Made by a program: the position numbers and the translations under genes | Assembly: GCF_002000025.1 (NCBI RefSeq) | Contig: NZ_MUZV01000011.1 | Location: forward strand, 1 to 64,000 | Reading direction: 5' to 3' | Source of the DNA: Cognaticolwellia aestuarii | GTDB lineage: Bacteria > Pseudomonadota > Gammaproteobacteria > Enterobacterales > Alteromonadaceae | Length of the DNA stretch: 64,000 nt | Shown: in pieces, positions 17,399-25,889 of the stretch | Layout: every line of letters starts with the position of its first letter | How positions within the stretch are numbered: the stretch's first letter is position 1 | Notes under the pieces: model-generated | What the model saw: only the letters and a program-made list of their open reading frames with translations | Told to the model about the DNA's origin: nothing | Database searches by the model: none

Positions 17399-19951
17399 AT
17401 GTTGTTATCGTTATGTCGAATTGTAATATTATTTCTAATTAGTGCTTCGTTTAGTGCCTTTAGTGCTAATGTAAGTACTTACTTGCCCGATGGCGCCACA
17501 TATGACAAAACAATACCAACACCAGAATCAGCATTAGGGTTTGGTATTGGTGAACGTCATCCCCGTCATGACCAAGTATTAAATTATTTAACACAAGTAG
17601 CAGACGCGTCATCACGAGTGACAATCAAAGAAATTGGCAGAACTACCGAATTTCGCTCGCAAGTTTTATTAACTATTTCTAGCGCTACCAATTTAGCCAA
17701 TCTTGATGATATCTTAGCGCGACGTGCCGATATGACAATGTCAGCTACAGATCCCGTTGTTGTTTGGCTAGGTTATAGTGTTCATGGTGATGAAATTAGT
17801 GGCACCAATGCGGCTATGGTTGTGGCTTATCATTTAGCGGCATCACAAGATAAAGTGGTTACTGAAATGCTTAATGATACGATTATCGTCATTGAGCCAA
17901 GTATTAACCCTGATGGTATGGATAGGTTTGTTAATTGGGTAACTACCCATCGTGGCATAACCCCTAATGCTGATCCCAACCATATTGAACATCATCAAGA
18001 CTGGCGCACCGGTCGTACTAATCATTTTGGTTTCGATCTTAATCGTGATTGGTTGCTATTATCACAAAAGGAAAGCCAAAACCGTCTACCTTATTTTCAT
18101 CAATATCAACCGAATGTTTTGGGTGACTTTCATGAAATGGGAGCTCACGGTAGTTACTTTTTTCAGCCGGGTATTCCAACACGCACGCATCCTTTAACGT
18201 TGGCAAAAAATACTGAATTAACAAAACTATTAGCGACTTACCATGCTAGCGCGTTAGACGCTAAAGATCGTTTATATTACAGTGAAGAAAGTTTTGATGA
18301 TTTTTACTATGGCAAAGGCTCAACGTATCCTGATATTAACGGTGGTATCGGCGTATTATTTGAACAAGCAAGTAGTCGAGGCTTTCAACAAAATAGTGTA
18401 AATGGCTTATTAACCTTTGAATATGGCATACAAAATCATGTTTTAACGTCTTTATCAAGTATTGAAGGCGCTTGGAAAAACAAAGCGCAGTTTAAAGCAT
18501 ATAGGAAAGATTTCTACAAAATTGCTGAGAAACAAGCGAGCGATGAAAACTTTAACGGCTATATTTTTACTGAAGGCAAAGACAATTATCGTTTACAGAG
18601 TTTTTTAAGCAAGTTACAACAGCATCAGATCAAGGTTTATGGATTAACACAAGATTATAAAATTCATGAACGTATTTATCCAGCTAAGCATAGCTATTAC
18701 ATCCCGTTAGCCCAACCCCAATATCGTGTGATTAAAGCGCTTTTTACTCAACAAAAAAACTTTCAGGATAATACCTTCTATGATGTTTCTGGTTGGACAT
18801 TACCACTTGCTATGAATATAAGTTTTGCTCAAGTTGGACGAACATGGGGCTTAAAAACAGCAGATACACCGTGGCAGCCAATGAGTGAAAAAATGGCTGA
18901 TGTTGATGATTCTGCTTACGCTTATGTATTTGAGTGGAATGAGTTTTTAGCGCCTAAACTGTTACACAAAATAACGACTGCAAAGCTGAAAGCTAAAGTG
19001 GCAACTAAAACCTTTTCTGCCGTTGTAGACGGCGTTGAGAAAACTTTTGCACAAGGCAGTATTATTGTGCCTGCTGGCAACCAAAGGGTTAAAAACTGGC
19101 AAAGTAAACTGAAAAGCTTCGCTGTTGACAGTCAAATACCGTTATTGGCCTTGGAAACAGGGCTAACTGTTAAAGGTATTGATATTGGTAGCAGTTCATT
19201 TCGTCCGGTCACTACACCAAAAGTTTTGATGATCGGTGGTAAAGGGGTATCTCAGTACGAAGCTGGTGAAGTGCTATATTACTTGGATAACTTATTGGAA
19301 ATACCGGTTACTGTCGTTGAAATGCAACGTCTAGCAGCAATTAATTTAGCCGATTACAGTCACATCATTATGGTGGATGGCAAGTATTCGATGTTAGATA
19401 ACCGAGCTGTGAGTAAGCTGAAATCATGGTTAGTTAATGGTGGAGTACTGTTTGGTCAAAAGCGTGCAGCACGCTGGTTATCAGCAGAAGAGTTGCTAAA
19501 AATTGATTTTGTCACTAAAGATCATATTGATCAGTTATTTGATACTGAAAAACTTAACTATGGTGACAAGGAAGTTTTAGCGGGTAGAAAACGTATTGCG
19601 GGCGCTATTTTTCAAGCAGAATTAGATACCAGTCATCCTTTGGCTTATGGCTATCAAAACAACGAACTACCAGTATTTAGAAATAGCACAGTGATAATGG
19701 AGCAAACCATTTTACCATTTGTTAGTGTGGCTAAATACAGTAAAACGCCATTATTGAGCGGTTATGCAGATCAAAACTTAGTTAATCGACTTGCTAATAA
19801 CCCAACGCTGGTAGCCCATAATGTTGGTAAAGGTCGAGTTATTGCTAGTACGGATGACTTAGCTTTTCGTGGTTACTTTTTGGGCAGTATGAAAATTATG
19901 GCTAACAGCCTATTTTTTTCTAAAGCTTTTAGTACTAGCCTAGCGGAATAA
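17399..19951 (+). CDS. Secreted M14 family zinc carboxypeptidase-like protein
   Basis: 850 aa with a signal peptide (MLLSLCRIVILFLISASFSAFSA). The peptidase domain occupies about residues 45-400: VWLGYSVHGDEISGTNAAM supplies the HxxE zinc ligands, and DRDWLL-type FDLNRDWLLLSQ plus LGDFHEMGAHGSYFF follow. The remaining 450 residues include a glutamine-amidotransferase-like segment (VLMIGGKGVSQYEAGEVLYYLD). GGAAG lies just before the ATG. Probably a periplasmic or surface peptidase for protein scavenging. Inserted between nfuA and comF. Confidence 0.85.
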   Translation: MLLSLCRIVILFLISASFSAFSANVSTYLPDGATYDKTIPTPESALGFGIGERHPRHDQVLNYLTQVADASSRVTIKEIGRTTEFRSQVLLTISSATNLANLDDILARRADMTMSATDPVVVWLGYSVHGDEISGTNAAMVVAYHLAASQDKVVTEMLNDTIIVIEPSINPDGMDRFVNWVTTHRGITPNADPNHIEHHQDWRTGRTNHFGFDLNRDWLLLSQKESQNRLPYFHQYQPNVLGDFHEMGAHGSYFFQPGIPTRTHPLTLAKNTELTKLLATYHASALDAKDRLYYSEESFDDFYYGKGSTYPDINGGIGVLFEQASSRGFQQNSVNGLLTFEYGIQNHVLTSLSSIEGAWKNKAQFKAYRKDFYKIAEKQASDENFNGYIFTEGKDNYRLQSFLSKLQQHQIKVYGLTQDYKIHERIYPAKHSYYIPLAQPQYRVIKALFTQQKNFQDNTFYDVSGWTLPLAMNISFAQVGRTWGLKTADTPWQPMSEKMADVDDSAYAYVFEWNEFLAPKLLHKITTAKLKAKVATKTFSAVVDGVEKTFAQGSIIVPAGNQRVKNWQSKLKSFAVDSQIPLLALETGLTVKGIDIGSSSFRPVTTPKVLMIGGKGVSQYEAGEVLYYLDNLLEIPVTVVEMQRLAAINLADYSHIIMVDGKYSMLDNRAVSKLKSWLVNGGVLFGQKRAARWLSAEELLKIDFVTKDHIDQLFDTEKLNYGDKEVLAGRKRIAGAIFQAELDTSHPLAYGYQNNELPVFRNSTVIMEQTILPFVSVAKYSKTPLLSGYADQNLVNRLANNPTLVAHNVGKGRVIASTDDLAFRGYFLGSMKIMANSLFFSKAFSTSLAE

Positions 19952-19954
19952 AAG

Positions 19955-20728
19955 TCAGCTTTTACCAGGCAGAGCCAAACAAAGACTAAGGAGTGTAATA
20001 TTTTGCACTCCTTTTTTTTTCAGTAATCGACAAATTTCATTTGCTGTTGTACCTGTGGTCACCACATCGTCAATTAAAACTACCTGTGTTGGCATAGGAA
20101 ACTGCGTATTAAATTGAATGCTAAAAGCGTTTTTTAAGTTTTTTCTTCGTTCCGCCCCTGATTTACCTACTTGGTTTTCTGTGAGTTTGTCACGAACAAT
20201 AATGTTGGTTTGATAATTATAGTTAAAATGTTGTGCAAATTTTCGTGCAATAAGGTGAGCTTGATTAAAGCCGCGTTCTTGCCATTTTTTAATATGTAAT
20301 GGAACTGCTAAAATCATGGTATTTTCAGAGGTTAAATTAACGTTTTCAATCTCAAGGTACTGACGCCAGTGGATAATTAATAAATAACTTAGTAATGCTG
20401 CTAATTCTGTTTTATGTTGATATTTTAACTGGCCAATCCAAGTATCGAATGGCCAAACGTAAGGCGCTATCGCTAGTAGATGATCAAAACGATTGATTGG
20501 GATAATTTTTGCTATAGCGGGCCATAATAATAAATCGTATGGCACACGTTGATGATCAAAATAGGGCAGATCAGCTTGGCAATATTGGCACAATAGAGGG
20601 TGCTGTTGGCAAGGGTTACCACATAAGCAACAACAACTAATATGTAGTTTTAAGTTATTTACATGTCTGCTGAATGACTGACCGAAATAACGAACTATCT
20701 GATGAACGTGTTTGTTGGCAAATTCCAT
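19955..20728 (-). CDS. comF: ComF family phosphoribosyltransferase-like protein
   Basis: 257 aa from the ATG at 20728; another ATG at 20737 would sit directly on the GAAAGG ribosome site. N-terminal zinc-ribbon cysteines (CCCLCGNPC and LCQYCQADLP) are followed by a type I phosphoribosyltransferase fold ending VVLIDDVVTTGTTANEICRLL, the PRPP-binding signature. The ComF/GntX family is linked to DNA uptake and use. The gene is divergent from bioH, the classical arrangement. Confidence 0.93.
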   Translation of the reverse strand: MEFANKHVHQIVRYFGQSFSRHVNNLKLHISCCCLCGNPCQQHPLLCQYCQADLPYFDHQRVPYDLLLWPAIAKIIPINRFDHLLAIAPYVWPFDTWIGQLKYQHKTELAALLSYLLIIHWRQYLEIENVNLTSENTMILAVPLHIKKWQERGFNQAHLIARKFAQHFNYNYQTNIIVRDKLTENQVGKSGAERRKNLKNAFSIQFNTQFPMPTQVVLIDDVVTTGTTANEICRLLKKKGVQNITLLSLCLALPGKS

Positions 20729-20781
20729 TTTCAGCATCCTTTCGTTAAACTACACCTTCACTAATATTCAGCATTATAGGC

Positions 20782-21582
20782 ATGATTGAAAGCATGGCAG
20801 AAAGATTAAAAATTGCGAGCCAAGGGCAAGGTACTCCGTTAGTATTTATACATGGCTGGGGGCTAAATTCAGCTGTTTGGCAGCCATGTTTACAACAACT
20901 TGAGGCTGACTTTGAGGTGATCACAATTGATTTACCCGGCTTTGCAACTAACCAAAAATTTCAGCTAGCTGACTATAGTTTGGAAGATATCGCAAAACAA
21001 GTTCAGCAAGCTGTTGCTAAGCCAGCTGTTTATATTGGCTGGTCTTTAGGTGGCTTAGTTGCGAGTAAAATAACGCTTGCTCAGCCTGAGCAGGTATTAG
21101 CATTAGTTACCGTTGCTAGTTCACCCAAATTTGTCGAAGATGAGCATTGGCCGGGCATTAAAAAAACTGTTTTGGCAATGTTTCATCGACAACTCGCGCA
21201 AGATACCACAAAAACTATCAGCAATTTTTTGAAAATACAGGCGATGGGTAGTCCAAATGTTCGTCAAGACATTAAGAAGATTCGTGACTTAGTTATGCAA
21301 CATGAACAGCCTAGTCAGAAAACCTTGGATGATTCATTAGCATTATTAGCAAGTTCAAATTTGTCTGATGCATTAAGTGATATTCGTCAGCCATTTCTCA
21401 GGCTTTATGGCAAGCTTGACGGTTTAGTGCCCAAGCAGGTTATTCCCTTGATTGACTCTTTAGCGCCTAATAGCGAATGTCATATATTTCCATATGCCTC
21501 GCATGCGCCATTTATATCGCATCAGGAAGAGTTTTTATCCGTTTTGCAAAACTGGTTGTTACAGCATTTTAATCAGGGTTAA
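20782..21582 (+). CDS. bioH: Pimeloyl-[ACP] methyl ester carboxylesterase BioH
   Basis: Alpha/beta hydrolase of 266 aa ending the BioC-BioH route to pimeloyl-ACP for biotin. LVFIHGWGLNSAVWQP holds the oxyanion region; the nucleophile is S88 in YIGWSLGGLVA; the acid lies in YGKLDGLVPK and the His in YASHAPFISH. An alternative start is the ATG at 20794. Divergent from comF, as in many gammaproteobacteria. Confidence 0.93.
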   Translation: MIESMAERLKIASQGQGTPLVFIHGWGLNSAVWQPCLQQLEADFEVITIDLPGFATNQKFQLADYSLEDIAKQVQQAVAKPAVYIGWSLGGLVASKITLAQPEQVLALVTVASSPKFVEDEHWPGIKKTVLAMFHRQLAQDTTKTISNFLKIQAMGSPNVRQDIKKIRDLVMQHEQPSQKTLDDSLALLASSNLSDALSDIRQPFLRLYGKLDGLVPKQVIPLIDSLAPNSECHIFPYASHAPFISHQEEFLSVLQNWLLQHFNQG

Positions 21583-21694
21583 TGGTTTACTTTTTTATGC
21601 TTTTGGTTAATAATTAAACAGGCCGTGAACGGCTATATCGTTATTATTTAATTGTGCTATTGGTAAATTAATAAAGAGTATTTAGGAGGATTTT

Positions 21695-21991
21695 ATGGAA
21701 ATTCAATCAGCGTTCAATGCTGGCGTACAAGGTTTTCAGAAAGCAACCGATGATGCTAACCAAGCTGCTGCGAGCATAGCGTCAAATATTGCTGTTGGCC
21801 CTGATGACTTTGGTATTGGTCAAGAAAATAATGCTAACGCGACTGAGCAAAACAAAAATAATGGTGAACTATCAGATTTAAATCAATCGATAGTTGATTC
21901 CCGAGTTGCCGAATTTCAAGCGAAAGCTTCTGCAGAAGTTATAGATGCTGCAGATGAGAATTTAGGCACGTTATTGGATGTGCGCGTTTAG
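21695..21991 (+). CDS. Small hypothetical protein upstream of SprA-like metalloprotease
   Basis: 98 aa, alanine- and asparagine-rich, no signal peptide or membrane helix, ending AADENLGTLLDVRV. The pattern of a short helical start (MEIQSAFNAGVQGFQKA) and a C-terminal block is common in Alteromonadales, but I do not recognise a family. Strong Shine-Dalgarno AGGAGG. Only 5 bp separate it from the next gene, so an operon is likely. Confidence 0.65.
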   Translation: MEIQSAFNAGVQGFQKATDDANQAAASIASNIAVGPDDFGIGQENNANATEQNKNNGELSDLNQSIVDSRVAEFQAKASAEVIDAADENLGTLLDVRV

Positions 21992-21996
21992 CAATC

Positions 21997-22974
21997 ATGA
22001 ATATTAATTCGCAAGGCTATAACTTACCTATACCAACTGCAGTAAACCTGCAGACGGATAGCCTGCGTCGTGAGAATCAGCAACGAGAGATCATTGCTAA
22101 ACCTGAGCCCTCTCATCAATCATCTGGTGAAAAGGGAGTTGCCTCAGATAAAGAGCGTGGACGCACCCCAGCTCAAAATAATGAACAAGTCGACTTTGCT
22201 AGCCTGCGTAAGCAAGCAGAGCTTGCTAATGATGTTATTGGTGATAATTCAGAGCGTTCAGCGCAAGACTCACCACAAGATAACGAAAATGATACTAGTG
22301 AACAAGATAGCAACCCTAAAGGAGAGCTAACTGAAGAGCAAGGTTCACAAGACGGTGCTGAAAAATCTAGAGAAGCTGTATTTGCCGAGCAGCAGGAAGT
22401 CAAAAGCCTAAAACAACGCGATCAAGAAGTACGTTCACATGAGTTAGCTCATGCTGCAGTTGGTGGAGCTTATACCGGTGCACCTAACTATTCATTTGAG
22501 CTTGGCCCTGACGGTAAAAAGTATGCCGTTTCTGGTGAAGTTTCGGTTGATTTAGCACCTGTTGATGGTGATCCTAGCGCTACTATTGCCAAAATGCAGA
22601 AAGTTCATGCAGCAGCATTAGCTCCAGCGAATCCGTCAATTCAAGATACTCGAGTTGCGGCCTCGGCTGCTAAATTGATTGCACAAGCTCAATCAGAGTT
22701 ATCGGCAATATCATTGGAAGATCCTGATGTAAAACAAGACTTTGTTGGTTTAATTAAACCTAATGATGTGCTTGCCCAAGAAGAGCAAGGTAGTACTGAT
22801 GCTAGCACTGAGTTTGATCAATTTATTGGCCAAACTTTATCTGCTCAAGAACAAATAGCGCCGAGCAGATCTTTAGAGGTAGATGAAAGAGCTGGGCGTA
22901 TTAATCAATTTTACGCAAATATTAATCAAGCTTACGAAAAACCAGCAAGTTATCAATTCCAATTAACAGCTTAA
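21997..22974 (+). CDS. SprA-related putative metalloprotease (CJM1_0395 type)
   Basis: 325 aa with no signal peptide. Residues 25-140 are a charged, glutamine/serine-rich, probably disordered region. A compact domain follows: KQRDQEVRSHELAHAAVGGA gives the zinc-protease-like H148-E149-x2-H152, then GPDGKKYAVSGEVSVDLAPV and MQKVHAAALAPANPS, which match the SprA-related putative metalloprotease family. Activity is inferred from the motif only. A bidirectional terminator follows before the convergent pyrE. Confidence 0.8.
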   Translation: MNINSQGYNLPIPTAVNLQTDSLRRENQQREIIAKPEPSHQSSGEKGVASDKERGRTPAQNNEQVDFASLRKQAELANDVIGDNSERSAQDSPQDNENDTSEQDSNPKGELTEEQGSQDGAEKSREAVFAEQQEVKSLKQRDQEVRSHELAHAAVGGAYTGAPNYSFELGPDGKKYAVSGEVSVDLAPVDGDPSATIAKMQKVHAAALAPANPSIQDTRVAASAAKLIAQAQSELSAISLEDPDVKQDFVGLIKPNDVLAQEEQGSTDASTEFDQFIGQTLSAQEQIAPSRSLEVDERAGRINQFYANINQAYEKPASYQFQLTA

Positions 22975-22995
22975 CCCAATTGACAATTTTGCAAC

Positions 22996-23023
22996 AAAAA
23001 GCCTGCAAATTAGCAGGCTTTTT
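22996..23023. terminator. Bidirectional rho-independent terminator
   Basis: AAAAAGCCTGC-AAATTA-GCAGGCTTTTT: a 6-bp GC-rich stem flanked by A5 and T5, between the convergent SprA-like gene and pyrE. It can serve both strands. Confidence 0.9.
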
Positions 23024-23061
23024 ATGTTTAGTTTTACAGTATTATGCGTTAAAGCTGGGTC

Positions 23062-23703
23062 TTAAATACCGTAATCTTCTCGATACTTTTTAATGCTAGC
23101 TAAACTGTCAGCCATATCTGGCTTTTCTTCTAAATAACAAATCAAGTCAGCTAAAGTAACTATCGATATTACTTGCGTGTTAAAATCGCGCTCAACTTCT
23201 TGAATGGCAGAAAGCTCAGCTTGACCTTTTTCTTGTCTGTCTAAAGCGATCAGTACGCCTGACAACTCAGCACCATGGGCTTTAATTATTTCCATCGATT
23301 CACGAATAGCCGTACCTGCGGTGATCACATCATCAACTAACATCACTTTGCCTTCAAGCGCTGAGCCAACTAAGCTGCCGCCTTCACCGTGGGTTTTTGC
23401 TTCCTTACGGTTGAAACAATAAGGCATATCAATATTGTAACTGTCAGCAAGTGCAACCGCTGTTGTTGTTGCAATAGGTATACCTTTGTAAGCAGGGCCA
23501 AATAGTAAGTTGTAGTCAATTTTTGAGTCTTGCAAAGCCGCGGCATAAAAGCGACCTAAGCGTGCCAAGTCACCACCGGTATTAAATAAGCCAGCATTGA
23601 AGAAGTAAGGGCTTGTACGTCCAGACTTTAAAGTGAATTCGCCAAAACGTAAAACTTGTTTAGATAAAGCAAACTCAATAAATTCGCGTTGGTAATCTTT
23701 CAT
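23062..23703 (-). CDS. pyrE: Orotate phosphoribosyltransferase
   Basis: 213 aa, the same length as E. coli PyrE, converting orotate and PRPP to OMP in pyrimidine synthesis. [13 protein letters not shown] at the start and the PRPP motif [14 protein letters not shown] are diagnostic. Of two tandem ATGs the second (23703) is better spaced from AGGAG. It follows rph by 20 bp, so it is an rph-pyrE operon as in E. coli. Confidence 0.98.
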   Translation of the reverse strand: MKDYQREFIEFALSKQVLRFGEFTLKSGRTSPYFFNAGLFNTGGDLARLGRFYAAALQDSKIDYNLLFGPAYKGIPIATTTAVALADSYNIDMPYCFNRKEAKTHGEGGSLVGSALEGKVMLVDDVITAGTAIRESMEIIKAHGAELSGVLIALDRQEKGQAELSAIQEVERDFNTQVISIVTLADLICYLEEKPDMADSLASIKKYREDYGI

Positions 23704-23723
23704 CATTAGCTCCTGTCAGTGGC

Positions 23724-24437
23724 TTAGTTTAAGGCAGTTTTTTGAATATCAAATAGCTCATTAATGCTATTTTTAGCTAATGTTAGCATTGCTTGCATTT
23801 CGTCAAAACTAAAGGGTTCTTCTTCGGCAGTACCTTGTACTTCAATCAATTTACCTGTTTCTGTCATAACAACATTCATATCAGTATCGGCTGAAGAGTC
23901 TTCAAGGTAATCTAAATCAGAAACAGCTTCGCCTTGATACATTCCAACAGAAACAGCTGCAATCATGTGTTTAAGTGGATTATTGTTAATAATACCTTTC
24001 GCACGCATATGATTTAATGCATCAACTAAAGCAACACATGCTCCGGTAATTGATGCTGTACGAGTACCGCCATCAGCTTGAATGACATCACAATCAACAG
24101 TAATGGTGTTTTCGCCCAGCGCTACTAAATCAACTGCTGCACGTAATGAGCGAGCAATTAAACGAGAAATTTCTAAAGTACGACCGCTTTGTTTACCGTT
24201 AGCAGCTTCACGGCGCATACGGGTATGAGTTGAACGAGGAAGCATGCCGTATTCAGCAGTGATCCAACCTTTGCCTTGGCCTTTTAGAAAGCGTGGTACG
24301 CCAGTTTCAACGGTTGCGGTACATATAACTTTAGTATCACCAAACTCAATAAGCACTGAGCCTTCTGCATGAGCTGTGAATTGACGAGTAATGGTTACCG
24401 GACGAATTTGTCCTAAAGTTCTGCCACTTGGACGCAT
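23724..24437 (-). CDS. rph: Ribonuclease PH
   Basis: 3'-5' phosphorolytic exoribonuclease that trims tRNA 3' ends, 237 aa from the ATG at 24437. That start gives the family N-terminus [14 protein letters not shown] and has AGGAA upstream; a longer frame to 24500 adds 21 residues not found in the family. [20 protein letters not shown] and [19 protein letters not shown] are signature blocks. First gene of the rph-pyrE operon, divergent from the next gene. Confidence 0.97.
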   Translation of the reverse strand: MRPSGRTLGQIRPVTITRQFTAHAEGSVLIEFGDTKVICTATVETGVPRFLKGQGKGWITAEYGMLPRSTHTRMRREAANGKQSGRTLEISRLIARSLRAAVDLVALGENTITVDCDVIQADGGTRTASITGACVALVDALNHMRAKGIINNNPLKHMIAAVSVGMYQGEAVSDLDYLEDSSADTDMNVVMTETGKLIEVQGTAEEEPFSFDEMQAMLTLAKNSINELFDIQKTALN

Positions 24438-24604
24438 GTTGAAATTCCTATCATAGTATAATTGCTGCGCATTATAATCGTTCGTATAGCAATTTGACAT
24501 AATGACGTATCAACTATTTTGAAATATAGTTAATTAATCTAAGGTCATTCTATTAAGTTATTATTATGCGTTGGCATTGAGTGCCATCACAATAGAGAGA
24601 ATTT

Positions 24605-25141
24605 ATGAAATTTCAGCTGTTAATCACTTTGTTCATCATAAGTCTATTTTTCACAAGCCAAGCAAATGCCAAAGATGCGGATAGTCAGCCAGTAAAAGCG
24701 TTGCCGTTATACAGCCAAGTCTATGACGACAAGCGCGATCCATTTAAAGATGCACAAGCAGCTATTAAGTTGGCGCAAGCAAGTGGTAGAAATGTATTGA
24801 TTGAAATAGGCGGTACTTGGTGCACTTGGTGTCACAAAATGGATGCCTTCTTAGCCGATAATCCCGATATTTATCAACAACTACATGACAATTATGTGCT
24901 GCTTAAAATCAGCGTTAGCGACAGCAATGAAAATGAAGCCTTTATGAAGTCATTACCGCCAGTACAAGGCTACCCTCACATGTATGTATCGACCAATACT
25001 GGCCAAATGTTATTGTCGAAAGATACCGCTGAGTTATTGGATAATTTAGAATATTCACCTGAATATTGGTCGGCCTTTTTAAGCAAATGGCAGGCAGCAA
25101 ACAACAAGGAAAATAGTGATGTCACAAATGCAAAAAGCTAG
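24605..25141 (+). CDS. Secreted thioredoxin-fold protein
   Basis: 178 aa with signal peptide (MKFQLLITLFIISLFFTSQANA). Thioredoxin-like domain with IEIGGTWCTWCHKMDAFL; the redox pair C73-TW-C76 resembles DsbD-gamma/DUF255-type domains. A cis-Pro region is seen in VQGYPHMYV. It overlaps the start of the next gene and heads a three-gene cassette with a Tat-exported subunit and a GMC oxidoreductase. It may keep the exported oxidoreductase or its partner reduced in the periplasm; this is inference. Confidence 0.78.
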   Translation: MKFQLLITLFIISLFFTSQANAKDADSQPVKALPLYSQVYDDKRDPFKDAQAAIKLAQASGRNVLIEIGGTWCTWCHKMDAFLADNPDIYQQLHDNYVLLKISVSDSNENEAFMKSLPPVQGYPHMYVSTNTGQMLLSKDTAELLDNLEYSPEYWSAFLSKWQAANNKENSDVTNAKS

Positions 25142-25889
25142 AGCTGCAGTCCGAAAAAAGCGCATCAGCAAGCCATTGTCACAGATACTGTCTTTTTTTG
25201 ATGAAAGCTTTAGCACACCGAAATGGTTACAAAAAAAAGTCACCCGTCGTGATGCACTAAAGTCTGCAGCAGGAGCGACTATGGTGGCTGCAATACCTAT
25301 GCGTAGTTGGTCAGCAAGTATGAGCAATCGGCTTGAAGGAGCATTGAAAACTGATCCATGGTTAACTTTGGATGCTGTACTGGCTCACATGTTACCTGAA
25401 TCACCAACCGGCCCTAGTGCGAAAGAAATTCAAGTAACACAGTATTTATACAACGTGGTTTTTCAACAGCCAACAGAAGAGGCTGAAATTGAGTTTATTT
25501 ATAAAGGTGTTGGTTGGCTTAATGGCTTCAGTAATAGCCAATTACAGCAGAACTTTATTGCCTTAACGTTTGACGAGAAAGAAAATATTTTACGAGCGAT
25601 CAGTAAATCAACCGCGGGTGAAAATTGGTTAAGTAACTTGGTTGGTTATATATTTGAAGCCATGCTTTCCCCACCGAGTTATGGCGGTAATCCAAACGGT
25701 ATAGGTTGGCAATGGTTAGAGCATCAAGCAGGGTTTCCTTTACCGCAAGCAGGGCAACGTTATTACGAATTGCCCGGAAAACAACCGATTGTGTTAAGCA
25801 GGGCGTCGACACTTGCAAAGCAAACAACCACGCATGTGGTTAGTCATCAACAATATACACGTAAGCAAGTAGGGACTCGAAAAGCATGA
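25119..25889 (+). CDS. Tat-signal gluconate 2-dehydrogenase subunit 3 family protein
   Basis: 256 aa from the ATG at 25119 (AAGGA eight bases upstream). A 45-residue basic leader precedes VTRRDALKSAAGATMVAAIP, a twin-arginine signal. The mature part begins LKTDPWLTLDAVLAHMLPES and fits the small gamma subunit (subunit 3) family that accompanies GMC dehydrogenases. Its stop overlaps the next start as ATGA. The partner has no signal of its own, so export of a complex by this signal is likely. Confidence 0.78.
   Translation: MSQMQKARAAVRKKRISKPLSQILSFFDESFSTPKWLQKKVTRRDALKSAAGATMVAAIPMRSWSASMSNRLEGALKTDPWLTLDAVLAHMLPESPTGPSAKEIQVTQYLYNVVFQQPTEEAEIEFIYKGVGWLNGFSNSQLQQNFIALTFDEKENILRAISKSTAGENWLSNLVGYIFEAMLSPPSYGGNPNGIGWQWLEHQAGFPLPQAGQRYYELPGKQPIVLSRASTLAKQTTTHVVSHQQYTRKQVGTRKA

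Noticed and set aside
16587-21582. Contiguous bioH-comF-nfuA cluster as in enterics
   Set aside because: Only comF and bioH are adjacent; nfuA is separated by a large M14 peptidase gene, so a conserved three-gene unit is not present.
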